A stretch of DNA of 64,000 nt, taken from Enterovibrio baiacu (GTDB lineage Bacteria > Pseudomonadota > Gammaproteobacteria > Enterobacterales > Vibrionaceae). Positions 1 to 7,678 of the stretch are shown piece after piece (the stretch's first letter is position 1; every line of letters starts with the position of its first letter). The notes beneath the pieces are model-generated. The model saw only the letters and a program-made list of their open reading frames with translations. It ran no database searches and was not told where the DNA came from. The stretch is from NCBI RefSeq assembly GCF_004120195.1, contig NZ_SCHN01000006.1:372001-436000 (forward strand). The letters run 5' to 3'. Made by a program: the position numbers and the translations under genes.

Positions 1-424
<424 letters not shown>

Positions 425-1180
425 ATGAATATCGCCCTCGTTGCTGGCTTATGTGTCATCTTGCTTGGCCTGATTGTTGGTTACAACATCATTGCTCAGC
501 AAAAACAACGCGTTGAGTCAACAAAGCGCCAAGAAATGGCAAAATATATTGCAGTTATTGATGCCACAGAAGAGCTGATCGGTAATGCACACAACTTACC
601 CTACAGCGGGTCTTTGCTTGTTTGTCTAAACAACAAAATCCTTGATGCGTTGAAGACAATGCATGAATTCGACAAGTCCGATCGATCCTTACAAAGTCGA
701 ATTGCCGATGTTCAAGGGCAAATAAACCAAATCAAGCAAACTTACCAAAACAAAGAGTCGACCTCTTTTCGCGTTCCTGACAGCGATAGAGAAGCGATTT
801 CCATGCTGAAATTGGTAAAACGTCTGCGTGCCGTGATCAAAGCGGAGCACACCAAAGGCCGTATGCCCACGCAGCAGTTCGTCGCTGAAAACACGCGCCT
901 AGAACAAATGCAGATGAAGATTAACATCGAGAACGTGCTAAAGCGTGTTAACGATGCCAAGATCAAAGGTCAAATGGGCACAGCGCAACAACTGTTGAAG
1001 AAAGCGATTGATGTAGTCAGTTCAAAGAACGATCCCTACTGCCAATCGGCAAAAGAATCACTCAATGGCATGCTGGAAGAAATCACACAGTCATTGAATA
1101 AGAGCCACGAAATCGCTAAACCAAAAGACAATGACAACAAAGAGCTTGATGAGCTTTTTGCCCCTAAAAAGAAATGGTAA
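425..1180 (+). CDS. Membrane-anchored coiled-coil protein of unknown function
   Basis: A 251-residue protein with one N-terminal hydrophobic segment (about residues 3-22) and no cleavage site, followed by a charged, almost entirely helical body rich in Gln, Lys and Glu that is likely to form coiled coil. This predicts a bitopic inner-membrane protein; which side the body faces is not clear. The C-terminus is very polar (KPKDNDNKELDELFAPKKKW). I do not recognise a catalytic motif. Similar proteins next to cysB in vibrios are, as I recall, sometimes labelled DNA repair ATPase, but no P-loop is visible here, so I do not adopt that name. No strong Shine-Dalgarno sequence precedes the ATG. A terminator follows closely. 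Confidence 0.8.
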   Translation: MNIALVAGLCVILLGLIVGYNIIAQQKQRVESTKRQEMAKYIAVIDATEELIGNAHNLPYSGSLLVCLNNKILDALKTMHEFDKSDRSLQSRIADVQGQINQIKQTYQNKESTSFRVPDSDREAISMLKLVKRLRAVIKAEHTKGRMPTQQFVAENTRLEQMQMKINIENVLKRVNDAKIKGQMGTAQQLLKKAIDVVSSKNDPYCQSAKESLNGMLEEITQSLNKSHEIAKPKDNDNKELDELFAPKKKW

Positions 1181-1206
1181 CACCCTTACCTTTTTCGATT
1201 TCCAAG

Positions 1207-1230
1207 AAAGCCCCGCAAGGGGCTTTTTTT
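1207..1230 (+). terminator. Rho-independent terminator
   Basis: Perfect 8-bp stem AAAGCCCC / GGGGCTTT with a GCAA tetraloop, followed by a T run. It ends the transcript of the coiled-coil protein gene. Confidence 0.9.
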
Positions 1231-1325
1231 CTGCCTTCTTCCTCACTCCCCTCGGCGGAAACCCGATCTTGCTTCCATTTATTTTCTATCGCGAATTATT
1301 TGTGCGTTTGATAACAAAAAATCGC

Positions 1326-1353
1326 TAAAGACAATCAACTATCGTGCCGATAG
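1326..1353 (+). promoter_or_regulatory. Candidate sigma-28 (FliA-type) promoter of the MCP gene
   Basis: TAAAGACA at 1326-1333 and GCCGATAG at 1346-1353 resemble the FliA consensus TAAAGTTT-N11-GCCGATAA, with a 12-base instead of 11-base gap. The site lies about 125 bases upstream of the MCP start, which is sensible for a chemotaxis gene under flagellar control. It shares the string CGTGCCGATA with the site at 162-171. Motif match only. Confidence 0.45.
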
Positions 1354-1478
1354 GTACGTTTAATGTCACAATCCACGACCGATTTTTCACGCTTAAGCAC
1401 CATTTTTTAGAAGCGCGAATTTTAGCCAAGCTGTGGCATCCACCTTCCCATCGCAGGCTATTGTAGAGTGAGAGAACA

Positions 1479-3452
1479 ATGAAGTTGTCCGTCGTACAAA
1501 GAACGATAGCAGGTTTTGCCTTGATGTTTGTGTTGATTGCATTGCTAAGCAGTGTCAGTTTGTTCAACGCCAACACACTTCAAAGCAAAGTCGAGCAAAT
1601 CACCGACCAAACCACGCCAATGGTTGTCACCTCTGGCAACCTTATCACCCAGTTGATGCACACGAACCTTCTCGTGAGCACTTTCCAAGATGACCCAGCC
1701 ATTGCTGCAAACATTGACGAGCGATTCGACCGCCAGAAGCAACGCTTCTTCGACACGCTAAACAATGCACAGCTCAATGCGAACCTTAATGAAGAACGCC
1801 AGCAGATCCGCCAGATTTCCTCGGCATCGTCGCGCTACTTCGAACAGGCTTCTGCCCTGATTGATTTGCAACAGCAATCCGACCGTTTGGTGGAACAACG
1901 CGAAGCGCTTGATCTCAAGTTCTTGCGTCTTGAAGATACCTACCAATGGGCGGCAAACCTTTTGCTTCAAAAAGCGTCAGTGAAGCGCTCTTTGCACAAC
2001 CGCGCAGAGTTGATCACCAGCGGTATCGCGCGCGATTTGAAATTGCTACGCCGCGCCGATCAAGACACCGATCTGGTCGTGCTTCGCAAAGCCCTGGCTA
2101 AAGACATCGAAATCGCATTCAAACGTTTAGAACTCATCTCTGTAGAAGACGATGTCAAAGCGCGCTATGCGCGTAATCTGAAGAAGGTAGAAGTGCTCAC
2201 CTTGGATGACAATGGCTTGTTGGATGTGCTTGCACAACAGCAATCTGTGAACAGCCAGCTGCATGTCGAGCGCGAAAGAACCACACAGCAGACCGACAGC
2301 ATTCAGTCGCTGCTAGAAGATCACGCCAAATATGCACAACAGCTTGCTGCAACAAGCCGTGTAGATGCAGAGAATGCCGTTCGTGAAGCGCTGTTCTACA
2401 TCATTGTGATGACCTCTGTAGCAGCTGTCATTAGCCTCGTGGTTGGCTTTAGCATCACGCGTAGCATCCAGAAGCCACTGGCCATGATCACTAACGTGCT
2501 TGAGAAAATGACCAGCGGCGACATGCGCTCTCGCGCTAACTATGTTGCGAATGATGAGTTTGGCGACCTTAGTCGCTCTATCGATATGTTGGCTGACACC
2601 ATGTCGCAAACGCTCTCGAAATTCGGTGATGGCGCGTCTCACCTGCTCGACGAAGCCAGCCGTGCTGCCTCTGTGAGTGACAGTGCAATGTCACGCGTTG
2701 AAGACCAAAAATCGCGTACCGATCAGGTCGCAGCAGCGATTTCTGAAATGGAAGTCAGCGCCAAGGAAATTGCCCGTTCGACAGAGCTCACCGTGGTGGA
2801 AGTAGAAAACACCAACCAAGCGGCCAACAGCGGTCGTGCGCAGGTTTCTCGCAACCGAACGCTCACGGAACAACTCTCAGGCAATATCAGCGAAGCGGTG
2901 TCGAACACCCAGCAGTTGAACCATTACTCCAGCAACATCGGGTCAATTTTGCATGTAATCCAGGAAATCGCGGAGCAAACCAACTTGCTTGCCCTGAACG
3001 CAGCCATCGAAGCGGCGCGCGCAGGCTCGCATGGCCGTGGTTTCGCTGTGGTTGCTGATGAAGTACGCGCCCTGGCGAACCGCACGCAAAGCTCGACGGA
3101 AGAGATTCAGCAGATGATCAACAATCTGCAAGGGAACGCATCGCGCATGGCCGAAACCATGAACGTGAGCCAGAAGCAGATGGAAGAGTGTTTAACGCAA
3201 ACACGTCTGACGGATGAAACCTTGCAAGACATCGTGTCACGCATGGAAGCCATTCAAGAAATGGCCGTGCATGTTGCACAAGCGACGGAAGAACAAATCA
3301 AAGTCAGTATCGATGTGGCTGAGCACATTAATGGCATTGCGCACGTTGCGTATGAAGCAGAGAAAGAAGCCCGTGCTTCAGCCGCGAGCAGCGAATCTCT
3401 GGCTGACTTGGCGCAAGACCAGCAAAACCTGATTGCCAACTTCCGCGTGTGA
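1479..3452 (+). CDS. Methyl-accepting chemotaxis protein
   Basis: A 657-residue transmembrane chemoreceptor. TM1 lies at about residues 10-31 and TM2 at about 305-327, flanking a periplasmic region of roughly 270 residues that is mostly helical with no recognisable Cache or PAS fold. A HAMP domain follows (about 327-380), then a long cytoplasmic signalling domain. The conserved hairpin tip reads [20 protein letters not shown] from about residue 497. It should bind CheW/CheA and be modified by CheR/CheB. The gene is preceded by a sigma-28-like site and followed after 10 bases by a solute-binding protein gene, so the receptor may sense that protein in its loaded form. The ligand is unknown. Confidence 0.95.
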   Translation: MKLSVVQRTIAGFALMFVLIALLSSVSLFNANTLQSKVEQITDQTTPMVVTSGNLITQLMHTNLLVSTFQDDPAIAANIDERFDRQKQRFFDTLNNAQLNANLNEERQQIRQISSASSRYFEQASALIDLQQQSDRLVEQREALDLKFLRLEDTYQWAANLLLQKASVKRSLHNRAELITSGIARDLKLLRRADQDTDLVVLRKALAKDIEIAFKRLELISVEDDVKARYARNLKKVEVLTLDDNGLLDVLAQQQSVNSQLHVERERTTQQTDSIQSLLEDHAKYAQQLAATSRVDAENAVREALFYIIVMTSVAAVISLVVGFSITRSIQKPLAMITNVLEKMTSGDMRSRANYVANDEFGDLSRSIDMLADTMSQTLSKFGDGASHLLDEASRAASVSDSAMSRVEDQKSRTDQVAAAISEMEVSAKEIARSTELTVVEVENTNQAANSGRAQVSRNRTLTEQLSGNISEAVSNTQQLNHYSSNIGSILHVIQEIAEQTNLLALNAAIEAARAGSHGRGFAVVADEVRALANRTQSSTEEIQQMINNLQGNASRMAETMNVSQKQMEECLTQTRLTDETLQDIVSRMEAIQEMAVHVAQATEEQIKVSIDVAEHINGIAHVAYEAEKEARASAASSESLADLAQDQQNLIANFRV

Positions 3453-3462
3453 GGACATGACT

Positions 3463-4767
3463 ATGAAAAAATCGATACTTATGCCATTCGCGGCAGCAAT
3501 GCTAGCCGCTTCTGCTTTCGCGAGCGCGCAAACCACACTGGTGATTGATTCTTGGCGCAGCGACGATGCCGTTTGGAATGAAAAAATCATTCCCGCGTTT
3601 AACAAGCATTACCCAAACATCAAAGTGGAGTACCGTTCTCCACCTGATTTAGATGCGTCTAAATGGAACGGTGACATGGAGGCCCGCTTTAAGAGCCAAA
3701 CCGCTGGCGATTTGATTGCGTGCCGTCCATTTGATGGGTCATTAGCGCTATTCAAGCGTGGCATCTTTAAAGAAGTCACCGAAATGGAAGGCATGGAAAA
3801 CTTCCCAAGTTTTGCGCAAGCACCTTGGCAAACCGACTCTGGCGCACAAACGTTCTGTTTGCCGATGGCGTCCGTGATCCATGGCTTTTTCTACAACAAA
3901 GATATCTTCAAAGAGCTGGGCGTAAACGAGCCAGTCACCAATGCAGATTTCTATTGGGTGCTAGAAAAAGCCAAGCGCGGTGGCTACCTGCCACTCGCCA
4001 TGGGCACCAAAGACAAATGGGAAGCGGCAACCATGGGCTTTCAAAACATTGGCCCAACCTATTGGAAAGGCGAAGATGGCCGTGGCGCTCTGCTTAACGG
4101 CGAAGAACGCATGGACAGCAAACCTTACCGCGACACATTCCGCCAATTGGAAAAGTGGGCGAAGTACATGGGTGAGGATTTCGACCAACGCGGCTATAAC
4201 GACGCCATCAGTCTCTTTGCGAATGGAAAAGCCGCGGTCTATCCAGCAGGCTCTTGGGACATCATGAGTTTCAACGACAAAGTGAACATGGGGGTTTTCC
4301 CACCGCCAGTCGAAAAGAAAGGCGACGCGTGTTACTTCAGTGACCATACCGATCTCGGCATGGGCATCAATGCCAATTCAAAGTACCCAGAAGCGGCAGA
4401 AGCCTTCCTGAAATGGATGACAACGGCGGAATTTGCAGAGTTGCTGACGAACGAGATCTCAGGGTTCTTCTCGCTCTCTAACCATTTCTTCGACGTGAAA
4501 AACCCTATCGCGCAGGAAATGATGTCATGGCGTGATAAGTGTGATTCTACCATTCGCAACACCGCACAAGTACTCACCCGCGGCAAGCCAGATCTTGAAA
4601 TGGAAGTATGGAATACCACCACGTCCGTGATGGGTGGTTCCATGACACCCACACAAGCCGTGAACCAACTACAAAGCGGTTTAGAAAGCTGGTACCAGCC
4701 TCAAAAAGACAGCAAGAAGTCCGCATCAAGCAGTGCCTTGTGCAATTGCTCACCCTTGATGCAATAA
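3463..4767 (+). CDS. Extracellular solute-binding protein, family 1 (sugar type), orphan
   Basis: A 434-residue periplasmic binding protein of the carbohydrate ABC transporter type. A Sec signal peptide (MKKSILMPFAAAMLAASAFA, cleavage near residue 21-23) precedes a typical domain beginning TTLVIDSWRSDD. The start at 3463 is preferred because GAGGA (3451-3455) sits seven bases upstream; the in-frame ATG at 3457 is too close. No permease or ATPase gene is nearby, and the gene is translationally close to the MCP gene, which suggests a role in chemosensing or sharing of a distant transporter. After ESWYQPQK, where related proteins usually stop, there is a Ser/Cys-containing tail of about 16 residues, which may be a diverged or frameshifted end. 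The substrate cannot be read from sequence. Confidence 0.9.
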   Translation: MKKSILMPFAAAMLAASAFASAQTTLVIDSWRSDDAVWNEKIIPAFNKHYPNIKVEYRSPPDLDASKWNGDMEARFKSQTAGDLIACRPFDGSLALFKRGIFKEVTEMEGMENFPSFAQAPWQTDSGAQTFCLPMASVIHGFFYNKDIFKELGVNEPVTNADFYWVLEKAKRGGYLPLAMGTKDKWEAATMGFQNIGPTYWKGEDGRGALLNGEERMDSKPYRDTFRQLEKWAKYMGEDFDQRGYNDAISLFANGKAAVYPAGSWDIMSFNDKVNMGVFPPPVEKKGDACYFSDHTDLGMGINANSKYPEAAEAFLKWMTTAEFAELLTNEISGFFSLSNHFFDVKNPIAQEMMSWRDKCDSTIRNTAQVLTRGKPDLEMEVWNTTTSVMGGSMTPTQAVNQLQSGLESWYQPQKDSKKSASSSALCNCSPLMQ

Positions 4768-4795
4768 CGCGTTCGTCTTTACTCAAAAAACCTCT

Positions 4796-4825
4796 AAGCC
4801 CGGCTTTCACGCTGGGCTTTTTTTT
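4796..4825 (+). terminator. Rho-independent terminator
   Basis: Stem AAGCCCGGC / GCTGGGCTT (one G-T pair), loop TTTCAC, then a T tract. It ends the MCP/solute-binding protein transcript. Confidence 0.9.
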
Positions 4826-5117
4826 GCCAACCATCGATACACATTCAACCCCCATCAAGCGCACCGCACATGAAAAAGTGCGCGTTGATATTCGCCTACA
4901 ACTTCCACCGCAAATTGTTACGTTTTGCCTCTTTCCCACAACAGATGAAGCACGAAAAAGCCCCTCCATTTACACCTTAATAACCACTAATTCCGTATGG
5001 GAATATGATAGTTAGTTTTCATCTAGTCACCGCATACAAGTGTTGATCTCATTCACGTTTCGCTTTTCACAACGCCCTATAATCGCCGCGAATTCCACCC
5101 TTACTCGATGAAGAAGT
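4826..5117. other. Intergenic region upstream of the DUF3100 operon
   Basis: About 290 bases, AT-rich toward its right end. It presumably holds the promoter of the following three-gene operon. I see no convincing gene, operator or RNA structure. Confidence 0.4.
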
Positions 5118-5942
5118 ATGAACACAGAAGAAAACAAAGCTGGCCAAGCACGCGTCGTCATCACGAGCGTACTTGCCGTTGCTGCACTGATTTTTGTTTC
5201 TCAGGCCCTGATCGGCACCCAAAAAATTGATCTTGGCTTCGCGACCATCTCTATCCTTCCCATGTTATTCGCTGTGATGTTCGGTATGGCGCTTTCTGTC
5301 AACTGGACCAAATCAAAAATCAAAGTGTGGGGCAAAACCTTCACAGAAAAAGAAGAAGGTTTCTGCGGCAAAATGGTGGGCTACTGCCTGCTTGTTCTGG
5401 GCACGCAATATGCGGGCATGATCATCCCTAACCTAGAAATGATCATCGACGCGGGTATTCCGCTTCTCTTCCAAGAGTTGGGCAACCTACTTCCAATTTT
5501 GATTGCCATTCCGCTGGCAGTGAAATTCCAATTTGGTCGTAAAGCCATCGGCGCATGTTCATCGATCAGCCGTGAACCTTCCATTGCGGTTATCCAAGGT
5601 AAATTTGGTACTGGCAGCCCAGAGTATGTTGGCGTGCTGGCGATTTACCTGTGTGGTTCTGTTATCGGTACCTTGTGGTTCAGCGTGCTGGGCAGTATCG
5701 CGCCGTTGACAGGCCTTCACCCATTGGCACTGGCCGCTGGTTCTGGTGTGGGCAGTGGGTCAATGCTAAGTGCAGCATCAGGCGCACTGGTATCCGGTCT
5801 TGAGCCAGAAATGGCAAAACAAGTACTGAGCATTGCAGCGGCATCCAACCTGCTTTCATCTGTACTTGGCGCATTGTCACTGACCTTCCTCGGTCTGCCA
5901 CTTGCTGAACTCACTTACAAACTTTGCAACAAAGGTAAATAA
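5118..5942 (+). CDS. DUF3100-family membrane protein (putative transporter)
   Basis: A 274-residue, very hydrophobic protein with about seven to eight membrane segments. The first lies at about 14-34; a Gly/Ser-rich stretch (AAGSGVGSGSMLSAASGALV) lies near residue 210-230. The sequence looks like DUF3100, a family of uncharacterised membrane proteins that often accompany M20 amidohydrolases. It is the first gene of a tight operon with a second small membrane protein (three-base gap) and a peptidase-like amidohydrolase. Inference: the two membrane proteins form an importer for an amide or peptide conjugate that the amidohydrolase cleaves. The substrate is unknown. Family assignment is from memory of the sequence type. 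Confidence 0.8.
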   Translation: MNTEENKAGQARVVITSVLAVAALIFVSQALIGTQKIDLGFATISILPMLFAVMFGMALSVNWTKSKIKVWGKTFTEKEEGFCGKMVGYCLLVLGTQYAGMIIPNLEMIIDAGIPLLFQELGNLLPILIAIPLAVKFQFGRKAIGACSSISREPSIAVIQGKFGTGSPEYVGVLAIYLCGSVIGTLWFSVLGSIAPLTGLHPLALAAGSGVGSGSMLSAASGALVSGLEPEMAKQVLSIAAASNLLSSVLGALSLTFLGLPLAELTYKLCNKGK

Positions 5943-5945
5943 GCC

Positions 5946-6395
5946 ATGAAAGCCATTCTGACTGATATGAAGCTGGTCTCGCTTGCGATTGTACTGGCAG
6001 GTTTCACCCAATTTTTAACCAATGGCACTGCGCCGTTGGAGATGGTCGACAGCTTTATCGCGATGTCGGTGATCGTTTTCTTGTCACTGGTTGCAAAGAA
6101 GTTCCTTCCGTCTTCTCTGCCAACCTTTGCGTACGCGACCATCATCGGTATTTTGATTTGTTTGCCTGAAACAGCGGTTCGTACTTACTTCCTAGAATCT
6201 GTGGGTAAAATTCAGTTCTTATCCGTGTGTGTACCTTTGCTAGCATTCGCAGGTTTGTCTGTGGGCGGCCAAATGGAAGAATTGAAGAAGATGTCTTGGA
6301 AAGTGATCGTCATCTTCCTGATTGTGGCAACAAGCTGTTTCTTTGGCGCGTCCATGATTGCGCAAATCGGTTTCCAAATGAAAGGGATTATCTAA
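5946..6395 (+). CDS. Small multi-span membrane protein, partner of the DUF3100 protein
   Basis: A 149-residue protein with four or five predicted membrane segments (about 10-27, 34-50, 58-77, 90-108 and 119-140) and short loops. It starts three bases after the DUF3100 gene stops, and its own stop codon is directly followed by the ATG of the amidohydrolase, so the three are almost certainly translated from one message. It may be the second half of a split transporter, because the pair together reach about 420 residues, a usual transporter size. No known motif is visible. The name is by context only. Confidence 0.75.
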   Translation: MKAILTDMKLVSLAIVLAGFTQFLTNGTAPLEMVDSFIAMSVIVFLSLVAKKFLPSSLPTFAYATIIGILICLPETAVRTYFLESVGKIQFLSVCVPLLAFAGLSVGGQMEELKKMSWKVIVIFLIVATSCFFGASMIAQIGFQMKGII

Positions 6396-7583
6396 ATGTC
6401 TGACAAATACAGCCGCTTTAACCTAGACGGCAAACTGCTGGCAATGCACGAATTCAGCATCAAAACACGCCGCGATTTACACCAGATCCCAGAAGCATCG
6501 GGCGTAGAACTGAAAACCACGGCGTACTGTCAGGCACTGATGACAGAAATGGGTTATACCCTGACGACCTACGAAGGGTACACCGGTTTTATTGCTGATC
6601 TCACCATCAACGACAATTGGGATCGTGTGGCGTTCCGTGCGGACATGGACGCACTCGAAATGGAAGACATGACAGAGAACGACTACCGCTCTCAACACGC
6701 GGGGTGTTCACACAACTGCGGTCATGACACCCACATGGCAATCATTCTGACCACGGCAAAATACTTGGCGGAAAACCAAGGCGAACTGAAACACAACGTG
6801 CGTTTCGCGTTCCAAATGGCCGAAGAAGACATGCGCGTACCTGGCGCAAACAAAATGGTTGAGCTGGGTTGCATGGAAGGCGTGGCGGAAGTGTATGCAC
6901 TGCATAACGACGCGGCGCTGGAATACGGCATGGTGAAGATCAACAACGGCATCATGTCTTCTTACGGTTCGGCGTGGACGCTTGACGTGCACGGTGTATC
7001 AGCGCACGGCTCTACGCCACAGAAAGGCCTAGATGCGATTCGTGAAGCCAGCCGTATCATCATGGACATGGATTACGTTGTTGCTAAACGCACCAACCCA
7101 TTCAGCCCTGCGGTATTTGGCTGTGGCATGTTCAATGGCGGTACGATTCCAAACGCGATCCCTGATTATGTGCAGGCTCGCGGCACCATTCGTGCGATGG
7201 ACGCAGAAACGGATCAAATTCTGAAAGACAGCTTCAGCATGTTCGTGAAGGAAAGTGAAATCCGTGGCTTCAAGACCACCATGGAATGCGAAGGTTACCC
7301 TGCGGTCATCAACCACCCAGACGCGTACCAACGCGTGGTGGATGCAGCGCGTGACACCGTGCCAGCCGATCGCCTTGATCCAAACGGCAACCCAATGACG
7401 GGTTCTGAAGATTTCAGCTTGATGGTGAACGCAGCGCAAAACAAAAAAGGCGCGATGTTCTTCCTTGGTAGTGGCAACAAAGAGGCAGGCATTTGTAACT
7501 ACCTGCACTCAAGCCCTTACTACGTGGATGACGACTTCCTGCTGATCGGCGCACAGATCTTCATTCGTATCGCCTGTGCATAA
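6396..7583 (+). CDS. M20-family amidohydrolase (AbgB / aminoacylase-like)
   Basis: A 395-residue zinc metallohydrolase of the M20D amidohydrolase group, which removes acyl or aryl groups from amino acids or cleaves dipeptide-like amides. Metal-ligand motifs are visible: HNCGHDTHMA at about residues 109-118, the acid pair in MAEEDMRVPGANK at about 142-154, ALHNDAA further on, and a C-terminal HSSPYYVDDD. There is no signal peptide, so it is cytoplasmic. Its ATG abuts the stop of the upstream membrane gene. The context suggests it acts on whatever the two upstream membrane proteins import, much as AbgT feeds AbgAB, although the transporter family differs. The exact substrate is not predictable. 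Confidence 0.9.
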   Translation: MSDKYSRFNLDGKLLAMHEFSIKTRRDLHQIPEASGVELKTTAYCQALMTEMGYTLTTYEGYTGFIADLTINDNWDRVAFRADMDALEMEDMTENDYRSQHAGCSHNCGHDTHMAIILTTAKYLAENQGELKHNVRFAFQMAEEDMRVPGANKMVELGCMEGVAEVYALHNDAALEYGMVKINNGIMSSYGSAWTLDVHGVSAHGSTPQKGLDAIREASRIIMDMDYVVAKRTNPFSPAVFGCGMFNGGTIPNAIPDYVQARGTIRAMDAETDQILKDSFSMFVKESEIRGFKTTMECEGYPAVINHPDAYQRVVDAARDTVPADRLDPNGNPMTGSEDFSLMVNAAQNKKGAMFFLGSGNKEAGICNYLHSSPYYVDDDFLLIGAQIFIRIACA

Positions 7584-7614
7584 CGCTCACAGATACTTAC
7601 GCACGTAAGAAAAC

Positions 7615-7645
7615 AAAAGGCCGGATGCAATATCCGGCCTTTTTG
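7615..7645. terminator. Bidirectional rho-independent terminator
   Basis: Stem AGGCCGGAT / ATCCGGCCT with A and T tracts on both sides. It serves the amidohydrolase operon on the plus strand and adiA on the minus strand. Confidence 0.9.
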
Positions 7646-7678
7646 GTTTCAACCCAGAAGATGAACACCCATGCGGTG

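Noticed and set aside
4608-5015. 135-codon frame overlapping the end of the solute-binding protein gene
   Set aside because: It is out of frame with a well-supported gene and runs through a strong terminator.
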